From NCBI GenBank assembly GCA_032433595.1, contig JASWJB010000060.1:62001-126000 (forward strand): DNA of 64,000 nt. Reading direction: 5' to 3'. The stretch comes from Conoideocrella luteorostrata. Its lineage: Eukaryota; Ascomycota; Sordariomycetes; Hypocreales; Clavicipitaceae. A program made the translations under genes and the position numbers. The notes under the pieces are model-generated. The model saw nothing but the letters and a program-made list of their open reading frames with translations, was not told the origin of the DNA and made no database searches. Positions 1 to 11,509 of this stretch are shown here, in pieces. Within the stretch, counting starts at the first letter, position 1, and the number at the start of each line of letters is the position of its first letter.

Positions 1-1141
1 GACAGAGCTTTTGTCTCGGGCGCATCGCCAGCACTCTTTCCTTTGAAGTCTTCGGCACAAGGGTTCGTCGAAGCACCCCTGCCATCCCACTTGTATGGCC
101 AGTTGCGATTGATGTCGTGCCCCATACAGCTGCTTCCTGAGGTTGTCTGGCGGTTCTTGCGCCAAAGTCTGTCGTCGGTTTGGGTATACTTGAAGCCTGT
201 AAAATTGGTCAGATGGGATGGGCACAGCGGTGGTGGCGTCGTTGTAAACAAGGGCGGACTGTACGCAACGTACCGTCAACGTTGACAATGGGAAACATGT
301 AAAAGTCGTACTTGTCGACGAAGGCGGTAATCTCATTGTCGGAGCCGTATTTGGAGATGAGCTCGTTGGTCATGTACTCGACGACCTACACGGTAGTTCA
401 TAGTTGGTTAGTGGCAACCAGAGAAAATCTTCATCTTGTAACTTGGCGTGCTCTTATTATATTTACCATGGATGCTATCCACTCTCGGGCATGAACGGTG
501 CCGTGGAACACAACGGCTGGCTTCTTGCCGCCTCCGTCGCTGCCGAATATATGCAATCCGGTGATCGGGTTGCCTTCCAGCGAGTTGCCGGAAGTAACAA
601 CCTTTGCGTTCTTTGCGTATTGGCCGGCCAGGTCATTTAACCACTGAAGATGGTCGCTGTAGTCATGGTAGGACTCGAACCAAGTGCTGTTGGCGGATCC
701 GGCTGTACGATGCATCAATCAGTCACTATGGCGGTCTTTAACGGTCATCATCTCGCTCTCACCCTCTCACCCTCCCCCCCGTCTAATGCACGTTCTCCGC
801 TCCCGCATCACCTCCTACGTACCGGCATAAGTGTGAAAAGTGCTTTCAGACTGAATTGATTTGCCGAGATCCTCGTGCATGGTAATAACTTTGTAGTCTT
901 TCATTGCGTTCTGGAAGGATTCAAGCTGAGTCGGCGAGACTTGGATATCTGCAAAAGCGCCCTTTTTGCTCGGTGGCTGCCAGGTTATAAGATTCAGCTT
1001 GTCCACGATTCCGCGAATGTGTGAACCGTCGTCTGTGACGGGCACCCGAAAGACCATGTGGCCATCGTATGACGGCTTTGATCGGATGGCCACGGCGGAG
1101 GCGGTGCCCAGAAATGACGCCACAATCGTGGTTGCTCTCAT
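1..1141 (-). CDS. Secreted M14 metallocarboxypeptidase (carboxypeptidase A type), C-terminus cut by window edge
   Basis: Predicted secreted zinc carboxypeptidase that removes C-terminal residues from peptides. Exons on the minus strand read 1141-823, 702-468, 385-274 and 196-1 (running off the window); all junctions are GT-AG and keep frame. The protein starts [18 protein letters not shown], a signal peptide, followed by an M14 propeptide of about 90 residues. The catalytic part shows HAREW (the HxxE zinc ligands) in exon 2 and DINRNW (the conserved Asn-Arg substrate-binding pair) in exon 4. The third zinc ligand His and the catalytic Glu would lie left of the window. Homologues in insect-pathogenic fungi act in cuticle protein degradation; that role here is inference. 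No defect is visible in the part present. Confidence 0.9.
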
Positions 1142-2159
1142 CTTTTTCGAGTCTTGGTTATGATTTGTTCTGGAGTAGAGAGAGGATATGCCTGTCGAAT
1201 GAACAAGTGGTCCGACGTAGGGGTAAGAGCGCAGTCATACTGAGGCGCTCCGATCCTTTTTATACATGTAGCAATGATATACTTCGCTGAATAGCCTTGT
1301 GCGACGATGTTATCTCAGGAGCGAGCTATCTCAAGACTAGCAGGTCATCCATGTTACTCCGGTGGCAACCTTCCACTTCTGGCAGTGGCAGCATGACCAA
1401 AATGTTTCGAAGATCTACACATGCGCATCGACAACTCCCAGCCATTGCCCCGCCATGGATCGTCAAGTTCTGGAGTACAATACGACCGTAATGCGTAGCC
1501 TCATTGCTCGGACGGCGAGCGGGGCGATCGCATCCAAGAGCCGCATAGTCCAACTACCTCGCAGTTATCGTGGGTTGGACGACATGCAATATATTACCAG
1601 AAAATACGCATAACGTTGCGCAGCACTGAGAAGAAATGTCGTACAGCTTACTCCGTATGGAGTAGACTGCCTCAAGTGAAACCTGGTATGCTCCGTACCC
1701 AGGATGGCATCCCTCTCGGCAATGCGAGTGCCGATCGACGTGGTGGAAAGATAAACGACCTGCCAAACAAGGCACCAGCCCCGTCCCCAAGCAAGCGAAT
1801 CATATCGCTGCATCCTAACAATGGTAGTTGCGACCACAAAGCAGGTTGCGGGATCTTCTCACAAGAGCAAAAGTACACTGACTAGCTTCAGACAGTCGTC
1901 GCTCGTCTCGCACGCACCACCCGACCGACCTGTTAGTTGCGCTATGCTGTGTGCTAGGACTAAGTGTGGCAGGGAGCTAATTAGACCGATACTGCAGCGA
2001 TGATGCACAGTCAAGCAACCACAGTGCGGCGCAAAGAACTGGCCTTATAGCTACTGCTACTAAGCGTAGAGAGCGTAGAGAGGGAGACTCAAGTTTTAAA
2101 ACAGAAAGAGAAGTGAGAATCCTTCTGATATAAGGACTCTCACGAGCTCCTTGTGTAAC
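1142..2159. other. Intergenic region, no supported gene
   Basis: Upstream region of the carboxypeptidase. Only short overlapping open frames without recognisable domains are present. A 16-bp palindrome-like motif TACTCCGTATGGAGTA lies at 1649-1664 and recurs elsewhere in the window. Confidence 0.5.
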
Positions 2160-2445
2160 TGTTAACACTGTGAGCACATCACGTGTTGCTCCCGCTCTAG
2201 TAGAGGCTCGGCAAAGCTCGAGGGCTGCAAAATTTGTGAAGGACTTGCCTTGGGGCGTCTGCAGGCAAGCGTCCAAAAGAGTTATCTATGCACTTAAGGA
2301 GAAAAGAAGAAGAGGAAGGGAAATCCAGCCTTGCCTACGGAGCCGAGTGTCCCCTTTTCTCCCTCACTAGCGGCGGGCATGGGGGCGCGCCGCGTGCGCT
2401 CACCGCCTGCTTCTAGGACACGAGCTCAAGCTCGAGTCCGTAACA
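2160..2445. repeat. LTR-like dispersed repeat, family C copy 1
   Basis: The stretch begins TGTTAAC and ends GTAACA, typical LTR-like termini. Blocks such as CCTTGGGGCRTCTGCAG, GTGTCCCCTTTT and GAGCTCGAGYCCGTAACA recur in the same order near 24810-25001. No matching target-site duplication was found (3' flank AAAGT), so the exact left boundary is uncertain. It ends 167 bp before the HET gene start. Confidence 0.55.
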
Positions 2446-2612
2446 AAAGTCACGATAATTAACGCGTTATCGCGTCGCACCACGGTAATCCTCTGTCTAT
2501 ATTATTAGCTTTAAAACCTAAATAATTTAGCTGATGTAGCTACTAGTACTTTCAGGGCTCGATCGTACTCTTGGACGAGAGCTAAGGCTCGCGCACACTA
2601 CGGCTAATCAAA

Positions 2613-4478
2613 ATGGCGTTGCCCTATTGTCAGTTGCGAGACGGTGACATCCGGATGCTCACCATGGAAAGAGTCGGTCCGCTGTCCGCATCAGGCCACA
2701 ACACCACTCAACATAATGTCACGCTGTCAATGACGAGGGTGCCAGTCACTGGCGATGATACCTCATTTGCTGCGCTTTCGTACGTTTGGGGCGACCCGCA
2801 AGACGTCGTGTCGTGGAAATATCTGAACGGAACGATATCCGTCACCCGCAATTTGCACCATATCCTAAGCTGCCTTCATCGTTCCGCATATCTCGATAAT
2901 GGGCCGTTTAATTTCTGGGTTGATGCCGTCTGCATCAACCAAGACGACGCGGTCGAACGTGCAGCCCAAGTCTCAGTCATGGATCAGATCTATTCCAGAG
3001 CGCACTCGGTTCTCGTGTTTTTGTCTGCAACATCGGCTGGTTTCGAGGACGGCCTGGGTTTCCTCCAGGCGGTCGCTGAGAGTCCTGCATCGCATTACGA
3101 GCCGTCCTTGGAGCCTCACATTACACTGCATAATGGACTGGACGCAAACTCGCAGCAACTTCGTGAATCTCTCATTGCAGTCTTTGCTACAGATTGGTGG
3201 ACGCGTGTGTGGACTGTACAAGAGTTTTTGTTTGCACGAAACGTGATATTTCACTGCGGAAACGCCTACATTGATGGCGCGACTGCGAATGTAGCCTTCG
3301 AGGCGTTGAAGAGACATGAGTCAAGCTGTTGCTGGGCGGTCAAAAGAGACGCAGAAAGTCATTCAAAAGGTTATCTCGATTATCGTAGCCCTTTGAATAA
3401 GGGTCTAAACTTATTTGAGGCCACAGTACGCTTAGACCAGATGCTTGTGTTGCGCCCCGGTGTGGATGGATCATCAAACAAAACTGCGCTGTCTGTTTTG
3501 GCCACTCTGCGAAACCGACAATGCACCGACCCGCTTGATCATGTTTTCGGAGTCCTTGGTTTGGTGCCAGATATCTGCCGTAAAGATCTAAAGTCTCATT
3601 TGACCATAGACTACACCATGTCGGAGTCACAGTTATTCCAAGAAACGGCGACTGCGATTATTCACACATCTGGAACACTAGACGTGTTAAGTCACATCTC
3701 ACAGTATGAAAGCATCCAAAGCCGAATAGCCAATCTCCCTAGCTGGGTCCCGGATTGGAGTGCCGCGATTGACGAGACTTTTCGCTTAAACTTGGACGAG
3801 CGCGTTGGCCTCATTTCATTGTATAACGCATCTGGCGATACAAAGTCCGAGTGGAGGAAGGGTGAAGGCGGTAAAATTGCGACAAAAGCCTTGATATGCG
3901 GTAGAATCGTGAGAATTGGCCCAGGTTATCCAAGCTCAGGCTCGGCAGCCGCAGGAGAATGTCTGCTCGACATATGGCATGACTTTTTCGACGGAACTCA
4001 GTTTGACTCTCCCGATGAACTGTCAGAGGAGCAAAACGACAAGCTTGGGTCATTTGCGAACTTCATTTGCGGCGATTTCTGGCTGCCGTCGTGGTGTGAA
4101 AACTCGAAGCGATACGTTGCTGTATTTCGAGCATGGTATGCCTGGTTCTCGGAAAACGATGCGGCGGGCTTAGCAGAGAACATGAAGAACGAAGTGCGCG
4201 AATTTGACAAGTTCGTGCAAGTTACAAGCCTAGAACGACACGTTTTCCGGACAGAAGACGGCCGGCCAGGGTTTGGCCCGCAATTGGCTCAAAGGGGCGA
4301 TACTTTGGCAATAATGCCTGGCGGTAGGGTGATCTATGTCTTGAGGGAAAGCCCAGACAGCCCTGACGAGTATAAACTCATTGGGGATGCATTCGTCTCC
4401 GGCTCTATGCACGGCGAGGTGATGGCAAGAGATGGTAACCCTCATGATCCACATTGGACTCCAATTACTCTAGTCTAA
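2613..4478 (+). CDS. HET-domain (heterokaryon incompatibility) protein
   Basis: Single-exon 621-residue protein with an N-terminal HET domain (PF06985). The signature runs ALSYVWGDP (about residues 54-62), then FWVDAVCINQDD and a QVSVMDQIYSRA block about 50-80 residues later, in the family order. HET proteins can trigger programmed cell death when genetically different hyphae fuse, and many paralogues have unknown partners. The C-terminal 350 residues carry no repeat or motif I recognise. The chosen start is the first ATG of the frame, and the HET domain begins soon after it, as is usual. The reading frame is intact, unlike the neighbouring permease. Confidence 0.92.
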   Translation: MALPYCQLRDGDIRMLTMERVGPLSASGHNTTQHNVTLSMTRVPVTGDDTSFAALSYVWGDPQDVVSWKYLNGTISVTRNLHHILSCLHRSAYLDNGPFNFWVDAVCINQDDAVERAAQVSVMDQIYSRAHSVLVFLSATSAGFEDGLGFLQAVAESPASHYEPSLEPHITLHNGLDANSQQLRESLIAVFATDWWTRVWTVQEFLFARNVIFHCGNAYIDGATANVAFEALKRHESSCCWAVKRDAESHSKGYLDYRSPLNKGLNLFEATVRLDQMLVLRPGVDGSSNKTALSVLATLRNRQCTDPLDHVFGVLGLVPDICRKDLKSHLTIDYTMSESQLFQETATAIIHTSGTLDVLSHISQYESIQSRIANLPSWVPDWSAAIDETFRLNLDERVGLISLYNASGDTKSEWRKGEGGKIATKALICGRIVRIGPGYPSSGSAAAGECLLDIWHDFFDGTQFDSPDELSEEQNDKLGSFANFICGDFWLPSWCENSKRYVAVFRAWYAWFSENDAAGLAENMKNEVREFDKFVQVTSLERHVFRTEDGRPGFGPQLAQRGDTLAIMPGGRVIYVLRESPDSPDEYKLIGDAFVSGSMHGEVMARDGNPHDPHWTPITLV

Positions 4479-5676
4479 ATATGTAATGTGAGTACAAATC
4501 CAGTTAAAATCTGTTCTTAAAGGAGCTGATTGATGGGCTTGCTGGTTGGGTTTATGCTCCATCACTCTTGCGGTAGGTGGAAGTCAGTGCGACGTCATGC
4601 GAAACCTTGCCTTCAGATGTGAATAACGACGGAAATGTGTATTCATGTCGACATAACAGAGCGCTTGCATCCCCTTGATCATTTTTTGTTGGGAGTACGT
4701 CGTTTCATCCGTGCGGGTTCACCTGACATGACTATTCTCAAAGCCGGCGTCTTCGGAAAGGTACAATTAACTCTCGCGCGAGACGTTACGTTTTACCACT
4801 CGGCTACCCTATATGATCTCCAATAGCTAGGTGTGAAGCGCATGTATCAGGCGGGTCTTCGTTACTGTGGGATAGACTCGCAATCTTACGCCGTCGGTTG
4901 GCCATTGGTCGTCGCATTCACTGCTTGCCCAAGATACCGAAGATACCGAAGATACCGAAGGTGGGCAAGGGTCGGGCATAAAGATCAAGCACTACGCGAA
5001 CAGACTGAAGGTGTCCGGCAACAAGATTGACTTGTGCAGCACCTCTACTTGGTGTGCAGCGACGACGGTGCAGCAGTCAAGGTTTTGTCAACCCATTGTT
5101 CAATGTCTGGTTCTCAATGTCTGGTTTTGAACTGGTAGCTCACGGCGTGCAGTAGGTATGTGCCCGCATCCGCAGGGTATATGATGGATGAAGCTCTCTG
5201 ATGAGATTAGCAGTTGTTCCTCCTGGTGTTGGAACATGTACTTCGTACCCGAATAATTAGAACCATGGTTGAGGAGCATATATGCATGGACGCAAATTGG
5301 GTGTGGGGGCAGACACAAAGGTCTCCTCGCCACATCGGTCCTTGCCAAATAAAATGCCTGCACCTACTTGGGTTACTCCAGGTCGCACATAGCTACAGGT
5401 GTTTGCTCTGGTGAATGCATTTGTTAAGTAGCACTAAGAAATGTTACCGCTGACGCTACATCGAAGAGACAATTGGCCGCATACAAAAGTTCCCGCTGGG
5501 CAAGCTAGTAAGGTCGTGGACGAACAACCTGCAGCAGTAGGGTTGCAACACGACTCCCACTACCAATATATTGGAAGAATACTTCTCTCCTTCTTTCCAT
5601 CTGTTCATCTCGCTGCTCCCACATCCAGGCGCGCTTTCAAAAAGTCCACCCTTGTGGTACGATTCGTAGCGCATGG
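4479..5676. other. Intergenic region with a short tandem repeat
   Basis: No supported gene. A 9-bp unit AAGATACCG is repeated three times at 4931-4957 and is bracketed by the inverted pair CTTGCCC (4924-4930) and GGGCAAG (4963-4969). Otherwise only short random frames. Confidence 0.5.
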
Positions 5677-7415
5677 ATGGCGGCTGTATATACTTCTGCA
5701 TCTTCCGTAAAGGATAACGCGATGGAGCTGACGTCGCCTCATCTCGGATCCGACCCTGAAGAGCGCCTCGAAGCTGAAGGCGCGGATGCGGTCTACAAAT
5801 CGACGCTGAACGACAATCGCGACATGCAGCGCATGGGGCGAAAACAGGAGTTCATTCGGCAGTATCGCTTCTTCTCTATGCTATCTTTTGTCACAATTGC
5901 GACCTCTGCATGGTGTTTGAATGCGTTTGTAATTATCCCTGCAATCACTGATGGAGGTTTACCTAACATGATCTGGTCCAATGTTTGGTGTTTCGTGGGC
6001 TACATACCCATCGTTCTGAGCATGGCAGAAATGTCTAGTATGGCGCCAATTGCTGGAGCCCAGTATCACTGGGTCAGTGAATTTGCTCCGGAATGCTGCC
6101 AGCAAATATTGAGCTACTTAACTGGGTATTCTCTCTCTGTCGTGCAGTAAATGTCCAGCCTCTATAATACTGACGGCTGTTAGCTGGTCCTCGACATTGG
6201 CCTGGCAGGCGGGAAATGCTGTCGGTCTCTTCCTCGTTGGAACTCTTATCCAAGCCATCGTCTTAATTAATAACCCGGGCTACTCTTCACCAAGTTGGCA
6301 TGGATCACTTTTAGTTATTGCTGTTGCTTCTGCGACTGTGCTCATAAATATCTTTGCCGCTAAAATTATTCCCCGGGTTCAAAATGCCATATTATCGCTT
6401 TCCCTCCTCGCCTTTATTGCATTTCTCGTACCTATTTGGGTCAATGCCCCCAAGGCAACACACTCAAAAGTCTGGACGGAATGGACAGATTCCGGTGATT
6501 GGCCATCGCAAGCGCTGTCGGTTATGGTTGGGCAACTTCCTGCCATAGCTGCATTCCAAGGCATAGATACGGTATGTTTTTTGTGTTCATGCAAGTTCCA
6601 AGATACCACAGACTGACCTGCCACTTAAGGCCGCACACATGTCAGAAGACGTCCGACAGGCCTCTGCTTCGGTCCCCAAAGTAATGCTAGCTGTCTTGGT
6701 AGTGAACTGTGTTGAGACTATTATTACTGTGATCACCATTGGCTACCATCTCCCAGACCTGCCTACAGCGCTCGCTGATCCGACCACCTACCCCACAGTT
6801 CACGTACTCTAGCAGTCAATGCCTGTGGGCTGGATGAATGTGTTGCTCGGATTTATGTGCGTTTTACTCACCCTCGGAAACGTATCCTATCTTGCCGCAG
6901 TCAGCCGCGACCTTTTTGCGTTTGCGCGCGACGACGGGCTCCCATTTTCGCAATGGATCGCCACAGTTGACCAGAAACGAAAAATACCAACCAATGCCTA
7001 TATTCTCTGTGGAATCATCAGCTCACTGCTAAGCCTCATCTATATTGGAAGTCCTGTGGCGTTCTATGCTATTACCTCGCTGGGCTCAGTCGCTGTATTG
7101 CAGTGTTACTGTGTCAGCATAGGCTGCGTCCTCTGGAAAAGAATTCGACGTCCTGAAGATATGCCTCACACGCAGTTTTCGCTGGGTAGTTGGGGTATCT
7201 TGGTCAATTCTCTTGGCCTAATTTTTGGGCTCTGGAGTTTTTTTTGGAGCTTTTGGCCGCAGATCAACCATCCTGACTCATCCAGATTCAACTGGTCCTC
7301 GCCAATTTTTGTAACTGTTCTAATTGGGTCCTTAATTTACTACTACATCATCGGCCGCAAGAGTTATGTTGGGCCAGTAGCCTTGGTGGAGGGGCGCAAG
7401 GTACATGTCTCGTAA
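5677..7415 (+). pseudogene. APC-superfamily amino acid/choline/GABA permease with in-frame stop
   Basis: Membrane amino-acid/choline permease family. Exons 5677-6125, 6184-6571 and 6630-7415 join in frame (junction YLTG|WSSTLAWQ). An alternative ATG is at 5722. The protein shows the family N-terminus (QRMGRKQEFIRQYRFFSM), about 11-12 hydrophobic segments, and the AVSRDLFAFARDDGLPFS block typical of fungal members. A TAG codon at 6810-6812 interrupts exon 3 (YPTVHVL-stop-QSMPVGW) while reading continues unbroken on both sides. CAG-to-TAG by a C-to-T change at a CpA site would explain it and fits RIP or point decay. No intron of plausible size removes it. The rest looks well preserved, so the loss may be recent, or the base may be an assembly error. 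Confidence 0.8.
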
Positions 7416-8996
7416 GGGATGTGAGGTTATCGTATTTGTCGGGGACTCTAGCAGAGAATGCGGATATTATCGATTCATGGGCTATTCCTCTGATGAGCTG
7501 TATAGTAGTTGTTGTGAACTACTATGTACACACTTGGCTTAGACAATAATTTGCAACGGTGCACACTGGGCTTAAGGATGAAATACCGCTACAGGCACGA
7601 GTATCTAGCTGGAAAGAATTTTGGGTTTGTGCTTTTTTACGCCACTCATAGACTCATCTCAATACATAACTTTCCATTATTTCAAGGCCGGCTATGCCAT
7701 GCCGGAGAACATTTTATCAGTAGTTCGACATTCATAGTATAGGACTTACGGATTTGCGTCGTGTTGTTGCGTTCATATGGGAAAGGTTAAATTCGTGCGT
7801 ATTGATGTGGTCTTGATGATGATGATAGATGCAGAGTTCTTCCTCCCATGGATGCTCCTTGTCACCGGAAGTGTACGATGTCACCGAAAACGTACGATGC
7901 CGCTGGAAGCGTTCAATATCGCCGGAAGCAATAGAATGAAATAAATCCGGAAGAAGATGCATCCTGCAGACATAAATAGTAGTCAAATCCCCCCTTCAAG
8001 TAGATAGAAATCAAGGACAATCCCACTGCTTTAGAGAACCACTTCCATAGCTGCTCACATTGTGGCACTCCTTGTCGCATGTCACAGGCTATAAAAAATG
8101 CATTATTCACACTATTAGTGTGGAGCTTCACCTTTTGCTGAATTTTGTGACATCTCAAGTGGGCAGCTATGGTCATTTGATTTAGTGGAGTTGTCCTTGT
8201 ATTCTAGCTATTCTGACGAGGAATTAGACCTCCTCTTATGCCTTAATTCTGGCTGGGGAGCCCGTTAGCCTCGTAATTAATTCCATCATCAATGTCATCA
8301 TACATGATCCCTTGCGACCGTCATGAATGTTGTCTCACAACATTCCTATATTCTGGTGTCTTGCCGCCTCCTTTCAATTCCTGTGACACTTCTGAATCCC
8401 CTCATTTATGCCCCTTCTGGCACTATTAGCCGTTATTCCTTCCGGCTCAGGCATCTGAATATCTGTTGCGTGAAAAAAAGTTCAGTAGGCCTACTTTTTG
8501 CTCCAGTGGTCAAGCGGTAAATTGTTCCAACAGTATCCGTACAGTCCAACATGACTGGCGTCGTGGGGCGCCGTATGAGCCAGACCGAACAATGCGGCTG
8601 CACAATGAACAATGCCAGCTGGAAGTTGTTACGAGAGGCGGATGAGCCCCAAAACTGAAACAATAATTAGCATCCTCAGGCGTGCTAACCGGAATGATAG
8701 CGGGAGAAAGGTCTGAAATAGGCAGCTGGTCTAAAACTGGCTACTAACGGAGTGCCCTTGAAAGAAAGGGGCCGCGCCTCACACTAGCAGAAAGCGTTGT
8801 TTACGTAATCTAAGCTTACAAACTAATCGGAACAGCCTTACTCCGCCCCGATGCGCCGCGCAAAACTTGTGGCTCTTTGCACGTCGAAGTGTCTAGTTTC
8901 GGTTCGCCAATTTCATCGATGAGAATTGCTAAATGCACATTTCGTCGAACGACAATCTGAACAGCGGTATAATTCTGTCTCTGCAAAACCAACATC
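7416..8996. other. Intergenic region with degenerate 19-bp tandem repeat
   Basis: No supported gene. About 3.7 copies of a 19-bp unit (consensus like TGTCACCGGAAGTGTACGA) lie at 7860-7930. The rest holds only short frames without domains. Confidence 0.5.
7860..7930. repeat. Degenerate 19-bp tandem repeat, about 3.7 units
   Basis: Units start at 7860, 7879, 7898 and 7917. Each carries the core CACCGGAAG or a one- to three-base variant, followed by a GTACGA-like tail. Confidence 0.7.
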
Positions 8997-10007
8997 ATGG
9001 AACAAACTCCACACACCCAGCAAGACGCCTTAAATAGACGCATCTATTTAGGTGCGACCGTCTTACCTTTATGCTGCTACACTTTGGCAACGCTGATACT
9101 TGAATGTAGGCAACCTCCCCTATACGGCCAAGCCAAACGATATTGAGAAACTGCTAGTTACCCAAGGGTTCAGCGACTTAGACAAGATCCATATTTCTAT
9201 TGACCCTGTTAGTGGTCGAAACCCAGGATACTGCTTCGTAGACTTCACCAGCCAAGAGACTACTAACGAAGCTCTTGCATCGTTGAGCGGAACTATTCGT
9301 GGACGGCCTATCAAAGTCGGTCTATGCGAACCTAAGAAGGAACACGATAGAGGCTGGAAGAATGAGAAAGACTCTACCTTCCAACGGTGGGGCAATTGGA
9401 GCGCCCAATCCAGCCATGGTGGTGCTCCTGTTGGCCCATTTAACAGTAGAGGTTACGAGCAGGGCCCCTACGGAGCACTGGATCACTTTGAAAATGTGAT
9501 GGAGGGCAAAAAGGGACGGAGACTCTATGTTGGTGGGCTAGGGAGGATGATTAACCAAGCTCAACATGTCGATGATATCACGGAGATTTTCTCCGACTTC
9601 TCTCCGTATGTGCAATCACTCTTGTTCGGACGCTATATTATGCATTTAAATATAATAATTGACTCGCCTATGCTAGTGTAGCGATTGGCAAACGGATCAC
9701 GCCGCACGAAAGCACAAGGTCTCAGAAAGGTAACCATCACTACTGCTTTGTTGACTTTGAAACAAAAGATGAGGCAGAAGCGGCTATGAAGGCACTTAAT
9801 GGCAAAGCCGTTGCGGACGGCAGGCTGAAGGTATCGATGGCGGGTGAAATACCACCTAAGCTCTTGAATTCTCGTCTAAATGCCGGGGACGGCCGCGGCG
9901 TGAACGATGGCTCTTCTCTGCATCCGAGCGGCTCTAGTTCAGGAAACACGGTGCAATCAAACAGGGCCGCGGCATCCACTAACTGGCGTAGGAAAGACAA
10001 TTTGTAA
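8997..10007 (+). CDS. Two-RRM RNA-binding protein
   Basis: Exons 8997-9051, 9110-9605 and 9677-10007, all GT-AG and in frame. RRM1 starts RIYLGNLPYT (RNP2), split by the first intron, with RNP1 NPGYCFVDF about 40 residues later. RRM2 starts RRLYVGGLGRM and has RNP1 HHYCFVDFE after the second intron (SDFSP|VAIGKRITPHES). A Gly/Ser/Asn-rich low-complexity tail follows. Single-stranded RNA binding is expected; the target and pathway cannot be read from sequence. The architecture resembles fungal splicing or mRNA-fate factors. The second intron has a weak alternative acceptor 4 bp downstream, which breaks the frame. Confidence 0.87.
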
Positions 10008-10026
10008 TTGAAGAATGAAGTGTTTC

Positions 10027-10228
10027 TGTAGCAAGCACAGGAGCTTCTGATTTTGACGTCAAAAGGTTCTTGCACGAAGCAATAGGTAAAACAAAGTATT
10101 CAATTCAATTAGGTCTGTCTATCTAAGAAGAGAAGAAGAAGAGGGGAATGCCCCCGAGCGCGCCGTATGAAAGAGGTGCGCTAGGGTGGCCACGTGATTG
10201 CTCGTATGCTTGACGAGGGATTCTAACA
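10027..10228 (+). mobile_element. Solo LTR, family B, TSD GTTTC
   Basis: A 202-bp element TGTAG...TAACA flanked by perfect 5-bp direct repeats GTTTC (10022-10026 and 10229-10233). It is closely similar to 36662-36872 over its whole length (shared TTGACGTCAAAAGGTTCTTG, CGCGCCGTAT, GGTGGCCACGTGA). The copy at 36662 has a TATAAAAG box in this orientation. TG/CA termini plus a 5-bp duplication and no internal region mean a solo LTR left by recombination of an LTR retrotransposon. Confidence 0.88.
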
Positions 10229-10233
10229 GTTTC

Positions 10234-11509
10234 TTGTTTTCGGGGCGGAGTTTTAATGTTGATAATGTAGTTACAGTGCTGTGTTTTTGTAGTTTGAGCT
10301 AATCCGAAGAATCTAGCGTTGACAACAGCTAAAATTACGTGGATCATGATGTGACGGAGCGCCAATATACTGTTCAAGAGTCAGCAGATGGTATGTGATT
10401 TTCTTACCAAAACGAACATGAGCCATCTCAAAACACTGCCTTCCCCGATGAACTTGATCCACTTCCAAATGCATAAAAGTTTATTACGTGAATATTCCAG
10501 TGTAACATAGCTCTGTTAGTTAAGTGTATCAAGAATGGCTGACAGGGAATATTGTTTTGAACATTCTCATAGACGGATTCTGATGGACCGCATCTGGGAC
10601 TAAATTCAATGGCTGGCCCTTGCAAATTGTGGAGATGCTGCGGCGATCTACATTTTGCAAGCCTTACCCAGGCAGGCTACAAGCTTCTCCCATACCCAAG
10701 TCAGGCATGACCGCGTTTTAGAGCTCTGTGGATATCAATCTAAGATCAGCCAAACTAAGTAAACTCAGATCAGAAGCAACCTACTGGTGTATGACAGTAA
10801 GACGTGCACAAACGTTGTGGTTATAGTGTGTAAAAGTGAAATGCCGCACTGCTGCCGTGTTCTATTTGACAATTTGGAGTCTCGTATTACTATACTGGCT
10901 TCACCTTACGATAAATTCCAAGCCCATCGGTTTTTCTTACGGTACGCCACTGTGACGCACAAAATTGTGGTCCCAGGAAGGAAACGGCTTAGAGGTGCCG
11001 GGCGGAGGCCATGCGGAGACGGTAACTATTGCCGATTTTAATTTGAGTATTGGATGAGCTCTGTACTCCTTATCTGGATGGGACAGTCAGCTCCTCTGTG
11101 GCGCGACCAAGTAGTGCGGAGTAGACGTTGTGATAAGCTTGGTTGCTGTCATTGACGTCACTTAGATAACGAGGCCAATATTCCGGGGCGGTGAGTGGCC
11201 AATGTTGTTATGACCGAGACAAAAAACAAGATATGCACCGATCTTGGTGGAGCATTCAACGGGCGGTGCGGTGACAGCGGAGTGTTCCGTAGTAAGCAGT
11301 AAGCCGTAAGCAGCTAACATAAAATATTCGGCATTCCTGCCACAATATTTCGCCCAACCCGCCCAACGCCGGCGTCAATTTGACAATACACATTCGCTAA
11401 TTCGCGCATGACGGTCTTCTCTTCTAGCGACCGCAATCGCTGATTTTCTTCTTCGACGTTCACTTTGTCGCAATGACCGCCGCGCTTCAGCGCATCTCGA
11501 AAGTCGAAA
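10234..11509. other. Intergenic region, no supported gene
   Basis: Short frames only. A TGACGTCA-type CRE-like site lies near 11153-11160 about 350 bp upstream of the GH76 gene; its relevance is unknown. Confidence 0.45.

Noticed and set aside
2446..2450. Target-site duplication for the LTR-like repeat at 2160-2445
   Set aside because: The 3' flank AAAGT has no partner at the left end; the left boundary remains uncertain.
6126..6183. Alternative donor after YSLSVV in the permease
   Set aside because: It would insert extra residues in YLTGWSSTLAWQ, whereas the GTATTC donor at 6126 yields the conserved sequence.
8500..8590. tRNA-like sequence with GTGGTCAAGCGGTAA
   Set aside because: No acceptor-stem pairing or B box could be found.
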